Source of the DNA: Clostridia bacterium
GTDB taxonomy: Bacteria; Bacillota; Clostridia; Christensenellales; Borkfalkiaceae
NCBI GenBank assembly: GCA_013316055.1
Contig: WSNM01000005.1
Location: 1-61,356 of the forward strand
Length of the DNA stretch: 61,356 bases
Reading direction: 5' to 3'
In this document: one piece after another, positions 17,802 to 26,701 of the stretch
Layout: every line of letters starts with the position of its first letter
Position numbering within the stretch: the stretch's first letter is position 1
Notes under the pieces: model-generated
What the model was told of the DNA's origin: nothing
Database searches by the model: none
Seen by the model: the letters and a program-made list of their open reading frames with translations, nothing else
Made by a program: the position numbers and the translations under genes

Positions 17802-19057
17802 AAATCGTTAATTACAATGAAGGCGAATACGAGTTTCCATGCCTGCTTGTTCTGGGCTGCTTTGACGGTCTGCATATAGGACATGCCGAGCTGCTTAAAA
17901 AGGCAAAATTGCAAGCTAAAATCAACGGTCTTGATTTGGGCGTTATGCTGTTCGCCGACGGCAAGGGCGGCAAGCAGGTCTATTCCTTTGACGAGCGCAT
18001 AGCGCTTTTAGAGCAGTTCAACGTCAAATTTGTCGTCAGAATAGAGTTCACTAACGACTTTAAAAATACCAAGCCGCTTGACTTTTTGCAGGTTTTAGAG
18101 GATAAGCTCAACGTTAAGGCGTATATGAGCGGCAAGGACTTCCGCTTCGGCGCGGGCGCAAAGGGCAAGTCCTCCACACTCAAAAATTATTGCGAGGACG
18201 AGGAAAACGGCGTCTGGTATATGCCCGTCAAGGACGTTTTAAGCGGCTCCGAAAAGGTAAGCACTACCCTGATAAAATCCTTGCTCGAAAACGGAGAAAT
18301 CGCTTCCGCAAACGAGCTGTTGGGAAGAAGCTTTTCCGCAACCGCTACAGTCGGCGAAACCTGCGGCAATCAGATTAAAATTTTGTATCCGCAGAATAAG
18401 ATAGCCCCCAAGGACGGTATGTATTGCGTAAAATGCACCGTGGGTGAAAACGAATACGACGGCACGGCGACAGTCGGCGGCGATGTTACGGTCACGCTTG
18501 AAGATTTCGGCGGAAATATCGACGGACAGCAAATAAAAATAGAGTTTTTATCGGCTTGCGAGTGCGCGGCTCAGCTTGAGGAGCCTACCGCACAGCCCGT
18601 TTGCGAAGCTGCCGAGGCGGAAGCAGAGGCGGTCGTCGAGCTGGCTGTTGCCGATATAACCGATGAGGCTGACAATGCCGAGCAGTCGCCTATTGCGGAA
18701 GAAGTTCCCGCAGACGATGTACCCGCAGAAGCAGTGAATACGGAAGCGGTACCCGAGGATTTGCAGTTCGAGGACGAGCTTGAAGAGGAGTTTGTAGCGC
18801 CTTCCGCAGAGGAAACGGAAGAGCCTTCCGAGGAGCAGGACGAAGGGCAGACCTTAACGGAGCTTGCAGAACAAGAAGCAACGGAAAATGCGGAAGAGGA
18901 CATAAATCAGGACGTAGAAAACGAACCCGAACCCGAGAACAAACCCGAACCTGAGGACGAGGGCAAAACTCTTACGGAAATCGCGGAAGAAAGCAATGAA
19001 GAGGCGGAGCCCCCCGCAGAGGAAGAAATTTCCGACGGCGGCGAGGATAACGGATAA
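17795..19057 (+). CDS. ribF: RibF-like FAD synthetase with degenerate riboflavin kinase domain and acidic tail
   Basis: 420 aa; RibF is usually about 310. The N-terminal nucleotidyltransferase domain (1-170) is intact: LGCFDGLHIGHAELL and MSGKDFRFG are the adenylyl-transfer motifs. The riboflavin kinase fold is recognisable at about 175-250 (LLGRSFSATATVG, DGMYCVKCTVG, QIKIEFLS). However the GxPTAN motif that binds ATP and magnesium is replaced by ILYPQN, so kinase activity is doubtful. Residues about 255-420 are a Glu/Pro/Ala-rich acidic extension containing two copies of DEG[QK]TLTE[LI]AE. The Shine-Dalgarno lies inside the truB end. Confidence 0.8.
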   Translation: MLEIVNYNEGEYEFPCLLVLGCFDGLHIGHAELLKKAKLQAKINGLDLGVMLFADGKGGKQVYSFDERIALLEQFNVKFVVRIEFTNDFKNTKPLDFLQVLEDKLNVKAYMSGKDFRFGAGAKGKSSTLKNYCEDEENGVWYMPVKDVLSGSEKVSTTLIKSLLENGEIASANELLGRSFSATATVGETCGNQIKILYPQNKIAPKDGMYCVKCTVGENEYDGTATVGGDVTVTLEDFGGNIDGQQIKIEFLSACECAAQLEEPTAQPVCEAAEAEAEAVVELAVADITDEADNAEQSPIAEEVPADDVPAEAVNTEAVPEDLQFEDELEEEFVAPSAEETEEPSEEQDEGQTLTELAEQEATENAEEDINQDVENEPEPENKPEPEDEGKTLTEIAEESNEEAEPPAEEEISDGGEDNG

Positions 19058-19701
19058 TGTGCCATAAAACGTTGCCGCAAGGCTATTCCTTTTTTGATAA
19101 AATCGATTTAAAAAATAACAAAAAGCAGTTTTGGACGGTTCAGGGCATCTGTCTGGCAACTATTGCAGTTATGTTGGGAATCGGTTGGCTTATCGAAAGT
19201 CCTTTAAAGATAGAAAACAATACCGAGTCGATTATAGGCTTGGTAGTGTTGATTGTCGGCTTTGTGCTGTATATTTTCGCGCACGAGGCTGTTCACGGGC
19301 TTTTTATGTACGCCTTCTGCAAAACAAAAATTAAATACGGCTTTGTCGGCTGGGCGGCGTATGCGGGCAGCTCGGCATATTACGATAAAAAGCACTACAT
19401 TATAATTGCGCTTGCGCCCGTTGTGGTCTGGGGCGTGACTTTTGCGGTGCTTAATATATTCTTTCACAGCGGCATTTGGTTCTGGGTAATCTGGTTTCTG
19501 CAAATCGGCAACGTAAGCGGCGCTTGCGGAGATTTTTTCTGCGTTTATAAAACCGCCCGCTATCCAAAGGATATTTTAGTTAACGATACGGGGCTGGAAA
19601 TGCAGATTTTTTGCAGAAACGCAGCTCCCGCAGCTATTGAAGAAGAGATAGCAACAGCCGAAACGGCAGAGGACAAGCAAACGGAGAACAGCATTGATTA
19701 A
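19057..19701 (+). CDS. DUF3267 family membrane protein, putative zinc protease
   Basis: 214 aa with four or so membrane segments (about 28-48, 58-80, 112-135, 140-160). FAHEAVHGLFMY (about 85) contains an HExxH zinc motif, the DUF3267 hallmark. Substrate unknown. The C-terminal 30 residues are Ala/Glu-rich. Its ATG overlaps the ribF stop by one base (TAATG) and its end overlaps nfo by 8 nt. Confidence 0.75.
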   Translation: MCHKTLPQGYSFFDKIDLKNNKKQFWTVQGICLATIAVMLGIGWLIESPLKIENNTESIIGLVVLIVGFVLYIFAHEAVHGLFMYAFCKTKIKYGFVGWAAYAGSSAYYDKKHYIIIALAPVVVWGVTFAVLNIFFHSGIWFWVIWFLQIGNVSGACGDFFCVYKTARYPKDILVNDTGLEMQIFCRNAAPAAIEEEIATAETAEDKQTENSID

Positions 19702-20551
19702 ATTCGGCCCAAGCGGCAATTGCGAAGAATTTTATGCCGAAGGACACAAGCATACAGAGCAGGCGGCGCAGTTCTGCAAGGCGCGCGGGCTTGACTGTTA
19801 CGAGTATTCCTTCGGTCGCGGCGTAAATATGTCGGAGGGCAGAGCGCTTAGCATAGGCGAAGCCTTCCGCCGCGAAAATGTAGAAATCAGCGTACACGCG
19901 CCGTATTTCATAAATTTTGCAAACCCCTCTGACGAGGCGGCGCAGAAGTCCTACGGCTACGTTCTCGACAGCGCAAAATTTTTAACGCTTTTCGGCGGGC
20001 AAAGGCTTGTCTTTCACCCCGCGGCGCAGGGCAAGGCTACGCGCGGAGAGGCCGTTCAAAAAACTGTAGACCGTCTTAAAATTTTAAGGGACTATATTTA
20101 TCTTAACGGCTACGAAAAGCTAATGTTCTGTCCCGAAACAATGGGCAAGACGGCGCAGATAGGCACCTTGGAAGAGGTTGTCGCATTCTGCAAAATAGAT
20201 AAATGCTTTACTCCCGCAATCGACTTCGGTCATATAAACGCGCGCGAGCAAGGCAGCTTAAAAACGGTTGCGGACTATCAGTCGAGGCTTGAATATATGC
20301 TTGCGGAGCTTGGGTATGACCGCGTTAAGCATTTTCACGTTCATTTTTCCAAAATTATGTACGGCGGCAAGGGCGAAATAAAGCACCTCACCTTCGAGGA
20401 CGAGCTTTACGGTCCCGAATTCGAGCCGCTTGCAATTGCGCTTAAAAATCTCAAATTGCAGCCGTATATCGTCAGCGAGTCGGCGGGTACGCAGGCAAAG
20501 GACGCCTGCGAAATGAAGAGAATTTATAATTCCGTTGACATAGCTGTATAA
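19694..20551 (+). CDS. nfo: Endonuclease IV-like AP endonuclease
   Basis: 285 aa, TIM barrel of the AP-endonuclease 2 family. It starts with TTG at 19694, 7 nt after GGAG inside the preceding gene. Metal-site motifs of endonuclease IV are visible: SVHAPYFINFANP (His near 69), VFHPAAQGKA (His near 109), CPETMGK (Glu near 146), DFGHINAREQG and HVHFSK. It would cut DNA at abasic sites during base excision repair. Confidence 0.9.
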   Translation: MIKFGPSGNCEEFYAEGHKHTEQAAQFCKARGLDCYEYSFGRGVNMSEGRALSIGEAFRRENVEISVHAPYFINFANPSDEAAQKSYGYVLDSAKFLTLFGGQRLVFHPAAQGKATRGEAVQKTVDRLKILRDYIYLNGYEKLMFCPETMGKTAQIGTLEEVVAFCKIDKCFTPAIDFGHINAREQGSLKTVADYQSRLEYMLAELGYDRVKHFHVHFSKIMYGGKGEIKHLTFEDELYGPEFEPLAIALKNLKLQPYIVSESAGTQAKDACEMKRIYNSVDIAV

Positions 20552-20563
20552 ATTTGATACAAT
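20535..20563 (+). promoter_or_regulatory. Near-consensus promoter for the pepQ-efp-dtd unit
   Basis: TTGACA, 17 nt, TACAAT. It overlaps the last codons of nfo and ends 23 nt before the next start codon, so it probably gives an independent start for the peptidase-efp-dtd genes. Confidence 0.65.
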
Positions 20564-20585
20564 AATTCCGTCAAAAAGGTAAAAA

Positions 20586-21635
20586 ATGGCATATACCAAC
20601 GCAAAAACTATATACGACAAGGTCGGCGCGGAAGCGGTTTTAACCGAGCAGTCCGACCTCAGGCAATATTTAACGGGCTTCGGCAGTACGTTCGGCTATG
20701 TTTTAAGCGATAAAAACGGTTCGGTCTTTTATACCGACCGGCGCTATATAGAGGGCGCAACGGCGGCGCTTGAAGGCTCCGATATAGCTGTAAAAATTTT
20801 CGAAGGCACTATAGAAAAGCTTTTAAAGCCATATAAGCAGGTTGCAGTTCCGCTTTCGAGGACGTTTTACAACGATTGGAAGCGTCTTGCGGATACGGGC
20901 ATACAGATATGCGACAGCGAGCCCGCATTTATCGAAGCAATGTCGATTAAACAGCCTTACGAGCTGTCCTCCATAAAAAAGGCATGCGAAATAACCGATA
21001 AAGCATTTGAATGTCTGCTTTCAAAAATTAAAGAGGGTATGACCGAAAACGAGCTCGCCGCCGAGCTTGAATACCTTATGCGTAGCTTTGGCGCAAGCGG
21101 GACAAGCTTTCCCACAATCGTTGGCTTTGGTGAAAATTCAAGCGTTCCCCATCACGAAACGGGTTTGCGCAAGCTTAAATTCGGCGATATAATACTTATA
21201 GATTACGGCTGCAAGGTCGGGGGCTATTGCTCCGACTGCACGCGCACCTTCCTTTTCGGCGACGACAAAAAGCACCAACGCTTTAAAACCGCGTACGCGC
21301 ACGTTTTAAAGGCGCATATGCTTGTCAAGGAGCGGTTAACGGACGGCATGACGGGCAGACAGGCGGACGCAATCGCCCGCGATTATTTAAAGGCGAACGA
21401 GCTTGACAAATTCTTCTCGCATTCGCTCGGGCACGGCATAGGCGTTAATATTCACGAATTCCCACGTCTTTCAACAAAAAGCGAGGACGTTTTAAGGAAT
21501 AATATGGTCTTTTCCGACGAGCCTGGTGTATACTTCGAGGGCGATTTCGGAATAAGAATAGAGGACACCGTAACGCTTATTGACGGCAAAGCGGTAAGCC
21601 TGACGGATTCGGATAAAAATTTGATTATTTTATAA
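20586..21635 (+). CDS. M24 family Xaa-Pro peptidase
   Basis: 349 aa. An N-terminal creatinase-like domain (1-125) precedes a pita-bread metallopeptidase domain. Metal ligands are visible in [17 protein letters not shown] (two Asp), [14 protein letters not shown] (His and Glu) and [18 protein letters not shown] (Glu residues). It cleaves dipeptides or N-terminal residues before proline in the cytoplasm. The family member next to efp in many Gram-positive bacteria is annotated PepQ/YqhT; the exact paralogue cannot be fixed here. Confidence 0.92.
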   Translation: MAYTNAKTIYDKVGAEAVLTEQSDLRQYLTGFGSTFGYVLSDKNGSVFYTDRRYIEGATAALEGSDIAVKIFEGTIEKLLKPYKQVAVPLSRTFYNDWKRLADTGIQICDSEPAFIEAMSIKQPYELSSIKKACEITDKAFECLLSKIKEGMTENELAAELEYLMRSFGASGTSFPTIVGFGENSSVPHHETGLRKLKFGDIILIDYGCKVGGYCSDCTRTFLFGDDKKHQRFKTAYAHVLKAHMLVKERLTDGMTGRQADAIARDYLKANELDKFFSHSLGHGIGVNIHEFPRLSTKSEDVLRNNMVFSDEPGVYFEGDFGIRIEDTVTLIDGKAVSLTDSDKNLIIL

Positions 21636-21666
21636 ATTCAGTTTAACATACAAGGAGTTTAAAATT

Positions 21667-22242
21667 ATGGCATCAATTTTAGCAGGCGATATAAGAAAAG
21701 GCGCAACCTTCGAATATAACGGCAAGGGCGTTTACACCGTAACCGAGTTCCAGCACGTCAAGCCCGGCAAGGGCGCGGCGTTTGTAAGGGCAACCCTTAA
21801 AAACGTCGTAACGGGTCAGGTGCTTTCGGACGTAACCTTCAACCCCACCGCAAAGCTCGAAACGGCTCAGGTAGAAACCAGAAAAATGGAATATCTGTAT
21901 TTCGACGGCGAATTCTATGTATTTATGGACCCCGAAACCTACGACCAGATTACACTCAATCACAGTCAGGTTGAGGAGGCGCTTAAATACATCAAGGAAA
22001 ACGATACCGTTACGGTCAAATCGCTTAACGGCGTAGCATTCTCGGTAGAGCCCGAAAACTTTGTAGAGCTTAAAATTACCGAATGCGAGCCGGGCGTAAG
22101 GGGCAACACCGCAACCAACGCAATGAAGAACGCCGTTGTAGAAACGGGTGCAACCATTCAGGTGCCTATGTTCGTTGAAGAGGGCGAAACAATCCGTATC
22201 GATACCCGCACGGGCGAGTATATGTCGCGCGTAGGCAAATAA
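21667..22242 (+). CDS. efp: Translation elongation factor P
   Basis: 191 aa. EF-P relieves ribosome stalling at polyproline. The three-domain protein starts with [17 protein letters not shown]. The [15 protein letters not shown] loop carries the modified-residue position (Lys or equivalent at its tip). It ends with the conserved [16 protein letters not shown]. The Shine-Dalgarno ACAAGGAGTTT is strong. Confidence 0.97.
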   Translation: MASILAGDIRKGATFEYNGKGVYTVTEFQHVKPGKGAAFVRATLKNVVTGQVLSDVTFNPTAKLETAQVETRKMEYLYFDGEFYVFMDPETYDQITLNHSQVEEALKYIKENDTVTVKSLNGVAFSVEPENFVELKITECEPGVRGNTATNAMKNAVVETGATIQVPMFVEEGETIRIDTRTGEYMSRVGK

Positions 22243-22243
22243 T

Positions 22244-22681
22244 ATGAAGGCGGTCATTCAGCGGGTAGGGCGTACGGCACTTTCCGTTGACGGCAGTCTT
22301 GTTTCCGAAATTCCCTTCGGGCTTGCGGTATATCTCGGTATAAGGGTCGGCGATACCGCCGCGCAAGCCGAACAGCTTGCAAAAAAGCTTGCCGCACTGC
22401 GGATTTTCGAGGACGAAAACGGAAAAATGAACCTATCGCTTAAAGAGGTCGGCGGCGAAATTTTATTGATTTCGCAGTTCACGCTTTACGGCGACTGTTC
22501 GCACGGCAACAGACCCAGCTTTACGCTTGCCGAGCGTCCCGAACGCGCAAACGAGCTTTATGAATACACCGCCCGAATTTTGCGCGGCTACGGGTATACG
22601 GTAAAGCAAGGCGTTTTCGGCGCAGATATGAAGATAGAGCAGTTTAACGACGGCCCTGTCACAATTATATACGAAATTTAA
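22244..22681 (+). CDS. dtd: D-aminoacyl-tRNA deacylase
   Basis: 145 aa. It hydrolyses D-amino acids from tRNA. Both family motifs are intact: LLISQFTLYGDCSHGNRPSF (active site, about 75-95) and the GxxM/NGPVT-type motif, here ADMKIEQFNDGPVTI. The start is immediately after the efp stop, so it is probably co-translated. Confidence 0.96.
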   Translation: MKAVIQRVGRTALSVDGSLVSEIPFGLAVYLGIRVGDTAAQAEQLAKKLAALRIFEDENGKMNLSLKEVGGEILLISQFTLYGDCSHGNRPSFTLAERPERANELYEYTARILRGYGYTVKQGVFGADMKIEQFNDGPVTIIYEI

Positions 22682-22684
22682 AGC

Positions 22685-22708
22685 ACAGGGCGAAAATTTT
22701 CGCCCTGT
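22685..22708. terminator. 24-nt perfect palindrome after dtd
   Basis: ACAGGGCGAAAA and its exact complement adjoin. This would form a 10-bp stem with an AATT loop directly after the dtd stop. There is only a short T/G-rich tail, so termination may be partial. Confidence 0.5.
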
Positions 22709-22722
22709 TCGGTTATACGGAT

Positions 22723-23556
22723 ATGAAAATTAGATTTTGTGGAACAGGCGCGGCGGAGGGCTTCCCCGCCGTGTTCTGCAGCTGTGAATACTGCGAAGCC
22801 ATCCGCGGCAAGGCAGAGGAATACCGCACTCGCTCGCAGATTATAATAGATGACTGTCTTTCCGTCGATTTTCCGCCGGAGGCATACTCAAACAGCCTTA
22901 AATACGGCTATAACCTCGGCGAACTTAAATATATTTTGGTCACTCATTCGCATATGGACCATTTTTACGCGCACGATTTTATTTTGCGCGGTTATAAATA
23001 TGCACGGGTCAGTCAGCCAAAGCTGCAAATTTACGGCAATGCAGAGGTTGCCGCAGTATATAACGAATGTACCGGACGCGAGCTTAAGCCGCAGATAGCC
23101 TCGGACATTTCCGTCCGCACGGTTGCGCCGTATCAGCGTCTGCAAATCGGCGATTACACGGTGCTTACTTTGCCCGCGCAGCATTCCCAAACAGAGCAGT
23201 GTCTGCTGTATTATATAGAGCGTAACGGCAAGGGCTATCTGCATTTATACGATACGGGCAATTTGGACGCCGCCGCCTTTGAATTTCTTGCAAAAAACAA
23301 CGTAAAGGCGCAAGTCGTTGCAATCGACTGCACCTTTGCCGATAATTCTGCGGGCTTGCAGGCAAGGCATATGGGCGTAGAGGACGATATGATAATAAGG
23401 CGCAGACTTGAGGACTGCGGAACGGTTGACAGTAACACAAAGTTTGTAATTACGCATTTTTCGCATAACGGAAATCCCACGCGCGCCCGTCTTGCCGCGC
23501 TTGAAAAAAAGTATTCGGTTATTGCCGCATATGACGGTATGCTTTTGGAAATTTAA
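22723..23556 (+). CDS. MBL-fold metallo-hydrolase, PhnP-like
   Basis: 277 aa. Metallo-beta-lactamase fold with the HxHxDH motif THSHMDHFYAHD (about 75) and downstream His/Asp ligands in HLYDTGN and THFSHNGNPTRA. The N-terminus RFCGTGAAEGFPAVFCSC resembles PhnP/PqqB-type phosphodiesterases. PhnP cleaves cyclic phosphoribosyl phosphates, but no phn genes are nearby, so the substrate is unknown. Confidence 0.85.
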   Translation: MKIRFCGTGAAEGFPAVFCSCEYCEAIRGKAEEYRTRSQIIIDDCLSVDFPPEAYSNSLKYGYNLGELKYILVTHSHMDHFYAHDFILRGYKYARVSQPKLQIYGNAEVAAVYNECTGRELKPQIASDISVRTVAPYQRLQIGDYTVLTLPAQHSQTEQCLLYYIERNGKGYLHLYDTGNLDAAAFEFLAKNNVKAQVVAIDCTFADNSAGLQARHMGVEDDMIIRRRLEDCGTVDSNTKFVITHFSHNGNPTRARLAALEKKYSVIAAYDGMLLEI

Positions 23557-23562
23557 CTGCTT

Positions 23563-24099
23563 ATGAATAAGCTTTTCGGACATTTGAAAACGGTTACAAC
23601 CCACAGGCGGCTTGTGCGTCGGCTTTGCTTTAAATGCGGACTTATCAGACAAGGCTTAACGCACGATTTATCCAAGCTTTCCGCGGCAGAGTTCTGGCGT
23701 GGCGTCAAATACTATCAGGGCAACCGCAGTCCGCAGACAAGGGAGCGGGAGCTTTTCGGCTATTCCGCCGCATGGCTGCACCACAAGGGCAGAAACAAGC
23801 ACCATTACGAATACTGGACTGACTTTGCGGACGGCAAAAGGGTGTATGTGGAAATGCCCGCAAAATACCTTGCCGAAATGGTCTGCGACAGAATAGCGGC
23901 GGGCAAAACATATAAGGGTAAGGAATATACCGACGCAAATCCGCTTGCCTATTTCGAAAATCAGACGGATAAGACTGCAATGAACGAAAAAACATGCGAG
24001 GCTTTAAGATACTTTTTAACGCTGTTACGGGATAAGGGCGAAAATGAAATGTTCAAGGAGCTTAAACGCTTTGTAAAAGAAAGCAAGCGGAGCCGCTGA
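23563..24099 (+). CDS. DUF5662 family protein
   Basis: 178 aa. It matches what I know of DUF5662: TVTTHRRLVRRLCFKCG, LTHDLSKLSAAEFW and AAWLHHKGRNKHHYEYW. The conserved His/Asp pattern (H, HD, HHKGRNxHH) looks like an HD-type metal site, but no activity is established. It starts 7 nt after the MBL gene and is closed by a strong terminator. Confidence 0.85.
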   Translation: MNKLFGHLKTVTTHRRLVRRLCFKCGLIRQGLTHDLSKLSAAEFWRGVKYYQGNRSPQTRERELFGYSAAWLHHKGRNKHHYEYWTDFADGKRVYVEMPAKYLAEMVCDRIAAGKTYKGKEYTDANPLAYFENQTDKTAMNEKTCEALRYFLTLLRDKGENEMFKELKRFVKESKRSR

Positions 24100-24119
24100 C
24101 AATGCGGCTCCGCTTTTTT
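24085..24119 (+). terminator. Rho-independent terminator between convergent genes
   Basis: A 12-bp stem, AAGCGGAGCCGC with its complement, 7-nt loop, then TTTTTT. It begins inside the last codons of the DUF5662 gene and ends the long rightward run. Confidence 0.85.
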
Positions 24120-24134
24120 AATATTTTTCAATAT

Positions 24135-25388
24135 TTACTTTGTTCTTGCAACGGTAACGTTGTCCTTTTTGCGGTTTCTTAAATCCTTTACGGGGTGCTC
24201 GCTGTCCTGATAGCGATAGTCCTGTCCAAGCCGTTCAATCGCCTTTTTAATGACAAGGTGAGAGGGGTTCCTTTCGGGGTCGCCGGACATGTATTTCTGA
24301 TAGTCGAAATATCTGTGGCTGTCGGGCAGCTTTTTAACGTCCTTATAATCGGGCTTGCTCTGCGTGTTGTCCGCCGTAAGGTAAATTGTGTTCGCAATGA
24401 CCTTTCTTATATATTCCTTGTTTCCGCCCAGCTTTAACAGCTTGGGGAATTCGCCGTCGCCGCAAACCTGCTCAAACGTCTTGTTTTCGTACTTTTTAAG
24501 CAGCTTTGCCGCAGTCTTCAGGTGCGCAATCTCCATTTTGTAATGCTCTGTCCAAATTTTTTTGATTGCTTCGTCGCTTTCGTCCTGCATTGCAGAATAA
24601 TACAGCCAGCACTCGCAGTACTCGTGCATAACCCACTGCTCCAACCATGTAAGAGTGGGGTCCTTAAGGCTTTCGTACTGGGTTACATGCGCCTCCTCAA
24701 TCATTGCAATTTCGGCGTACAGCCTTCTGCCCACGTCGTTTTTATACCACTGCGCAATGTTCATATAATAGTTCATCGTCTGCTGTTCCGCGGCGGTTAT
24801 GGTGCTTGCCACAAGCTTTGTATACAAGTCCGCCTTCTTTGCGTCCATGTGCGGCTTTACGTCGTCTGCGGGATAGCGGTGCTCTGCAACCGTGGGTCTG
24901 CCGGGCATAATTTCGGTATACTTGCCTACAAGCGTGTCCGCGTCGATATTTTTATCGGTTTTCAAAAGGTTTGCATAGCGGTAAAGGTGGTCAAAGTCCT
25001 CCAACAGCGCAAAATTAAGTGCTTTTATATTGTTTTCGTCCGTTTCGTTGCGGGCAAGCACGGCGGTAAGGTCAACGGCAAGCTGTTCGTAGGCAATAGT
25101 TGTTTCAAGAATGCTTTCGTTAATCGGCTTCAAGCAGCTTATGCGCTTTTGTTGCTGCTGTTCCTGACGGCGCACAACCGCCAAAGCCGCTAAAATTTCC
25201 GGTATTTCGCAATGCCTTGCAAAGTTATGCATAAACCACTGCGATTCGAATTCCGTGCCGTTCATAAGTATAACGCGCGTCTTAGTGTAGGGCGAGGTCT
25301 TGTCCTTGTTATAGCTTTTCGGATACATTTTTTTCAGCGGTAAAAAATTGTTTTCAAGCGTTCTGCTTTTTTCTTTTATAGGGTTCAT
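24135..25388 (-). CDS. Ferritin-like domain protein of unknown function
   Basis: 417 aa from the ATG at 25388, chosen because GGAGG sits 8 nt upstream; a start at 25418 would have no such site. The protein is almost all helical. It has Glu/His-rich segments spaced like a four-helix di-iron bundle: ESQWFMHNFARHCE (about 45-60), EDFDHLYRYA, EIAMIEEAHVTQYE (about 232-245), HEYCECWLYYSAMQDE and EHYKMEIAHLK. I read this as a ferritin-like fold with an extra C-terminal region. Substrate and cofactor are unknown. It is transcribed alone, convergent with the preceding gene. Confidence 0.6.
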   Translation of the reverse strand: MNPIKEKSRTLENNFLPLKKMYPKSYNKDKTSPYTKTRVILMNGTEFESQWFMHNFARHCEIPEILAALAVVRRQEQQQQKRISCLKPINESILETTIAYEQLAVDLTAVLARNETDENNIKALNFALLEDFDHLYRYANLLKTDKNIDADTLVGKYTEIMPGRPTVAEHRYPADDVKPHMDAKKADLYTKLVASTITAAEQQTMNYYMNIAQWYKNDVGRRLYAEIAMIEEAHVTQYESLKDPTLTWLEQWVMHEYCECWLYYSAMQDESDEAIKKIWTEHYKMEIAHLKTAAKLLKKYENKTFEQVCGDGEFPKLLKLGGNKEYIRKVIANTIYLTADNTQSKPDYKDVKKLPDSHRYFDYQKYMSGDPERNPSHLVIKKAIERLGQDYRYQDSEHPVKDLRNRKKDNVTVARTK

Positions 25389-25442
25389 AAAAAAGTCCTC
25401 CGCAGAAATTTTTGTCATTTTTACCGTTTAATATTCGGTTGC

Positions 25443-25471
25443 TTGCTATTTTTTGCAAAAAATCATAAAAT
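25443..25471 (+). promoter_or_regulatory. Promoter for the flavoprotein reductase gene
   Basis: TTGCTA, 17 nt, TAAAAT, 28 nt before the GTG start at 25499. Confidence 0.5.
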
Positions 25472-25498
25472 AAATTAAAGAGTGAACGGAGGCGCGCC

Positions 25499-26551
25499 GT
25501 GTTAAAAAGCAAATACAAAGTAATTATAATCGGCGCGGGACCTGCGGGGCTTGCCGCCGCATTAAAGCTAAAAAAGCTTGGCATAAGCGATATTCTCGTT
25601 GTTGAAAGATTTACCTTCCCGCGGTACAAGTGCTGTGCGGGATACGTCACCGCCAAAACGGGCGATGAGTATAAAAAGCTCGGGCTTGACATTGAGGAAT
25701 GCAATTATTCGCTTATCAAAGACTTCAATATTTTCTATAAAAATAAAAACAGACTTAATATAGTTAATAAATTTCTGTACACCAACAGAACAATCGACCG
25801 CGTTGAGCTGGATAACGCGTTTTTCGGGCTTGCAAAATCAAACGGTATAGAAGTGGCGGAGGGCGTGAAAATTACCGCTCACAGTCCCGAAAACAATGCG
25901 GTAAAGTTTTCTGACGGAGCAACCGTTGCATACGATTATCTTATTTTTGCCGACGGCACGACAGGCTTCGGCAGCCGCTATCAAAAGTCCGGCAAAAGAA
26001 ATATCGCTTTACAGCTTGTTTTTGAAAGTGACATTCCGGAAAGCATTCAAATTCATTTCGGCGTAACAAGGCGCGGCTATGGCTGGGTAAGCTCTTATAA
26101 CGGCATTACAAACGTGGGGCTTACGGACGTTTACGGCAAAAGGACGGACTATAATAGGGTGTTCGAGGGCTTTTTAAAGCAGTTGAATATATCTGCGGAT
26201 ATAAGCGGACTTAAAGGCGCGTTTACGCCTATGACGGTCGGCAAGCCTGTTATTTTCGGCAACGTTTTTTTTGTCGGCGATGCGGTCGGCGCCTGCGACC
26301 CTATGACCTTGTCGGGACTTAGATACGGACTTAAAAGCGGAGAGCTTTGTGCAGAAGCTATTGCGCTCGGCAACCTTAAAATTTATAAAAAATACGTCAA
26401 AGGTCTTAAAAATCGCTTTGCTTTTATGTGGGTAATGCAGTCGGTATTTTATTTTGCCCCCGTACTATGCTTTGGTTTCAACGTTTTTTGCAGGCTTTTC
26501 GGCAAAACCGTTGCAAAAATCTTCAATAATTTTTTTGTCAATAAAAAATAG
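25499..26551 (+). CDS. FAD-dependent oxidoreductase, geranylgeranyl-reductase family
   Basis: 350 aa starting with GTG at 25499; ACGGAGG lies 6 nt upstream. The FAD dinucleotide fold IIIGAGPAGLAAALKLKK opens the protein. The family CxxG-like segment FPRYKCCAGYVTAKT follows, and the second FAD motif NVFFVGDAVGACDP is at about 255. The C-terminus contains hydrophobic stretches (about 300-330). Members reduce isoprenoid double bonds of lipids or quinones, but some have other substrates. It is the last host gene before tRNA-Gly. Confidence 0.85.
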   Translation: MLKSKYKVIIIGAGPAGLAAALKLKKLGISDILVVERFTFPRYKCCAGYVTAKTGDEYKKLGLDIEECNYSLIKDFNIFYKNKNRLNIVNKFLYTNRTIDRVELDNAFFGLAKSNGIEVAEGVKITAHSPENNAVKFSDGATVAYDYLIFADGTTGFGSRYQKSGKRNIALQLVFESDIPESIQIHFGVTRRGYGWVSSYNGITNVGLTDVYGKRTDYNRVFEGFLKQLNISADISGLKGAFTPMTVGKPVIFGNVFFVGDAVGACDPMTLSGLRYGLKSGELCAEAIALGNLKIYKKYVKGLKNRFAFMWVMQSVFYFAPVLCFGFNVFCRLFGKTVAKIFNNFFVNKK

Positions 26552-26620
26552 AAAATTTTGCCTTACAACGCTTTTCTTTTTTATAAAAATGTGTTATATT
26601 AGCAGTACAAAAAGCTAAAC

Positions 26621-26695
26621 GCAGGTGTCGCCTATCGGTATGGCGCCAGCTTCCCAAGCTGGTATCGGCGGGTCCGACTCCCGTCACCTGCTCCA
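26621..26695 (+). tRNA. tRNA-Gly (CCC anticodon), attachment site of the integrated element
   Basis: 75 nt with encoded CCA. Acceptor GCAGGTG / CACCTGC, anticodon stem CCAGC / GCTGG with loop TTCCCAA (anticodon CCC, reads GGG). The T-stem is CGGG / CCCG plus one G-T pair, and the T-loop is TCCGACT with C at position 55 instead of the universal T. Its 3' 25 nt plus AAAAA form the left attachment core. An extended -10 (TGT TATATT, ending 26600) lies 20 nt upstream. Confidence 0.95.
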
Positions 26696-26699
26696 AAAA
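26671..26699 (+). repeat. attL core, 29-bp direct repeat
   Basis: Begins GGTCCGACTCCC, runs through the tRNA CCA end and AAAAA. Identical to 42922-42950. Integration therefore leaves an intact tRNA at the left junction. Confidence 0.93.
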
Positions 26700-26701
26700 T
26701 A

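Noticed and set aside
24522..25193. 223-codon + strand frame opposite the ferritin-like gene
   Set aside because: Hydrophobic, Cys/Val-rich shadow of the - strand gene, which has a strong Shine-Dalgarno and coherent helical protein.
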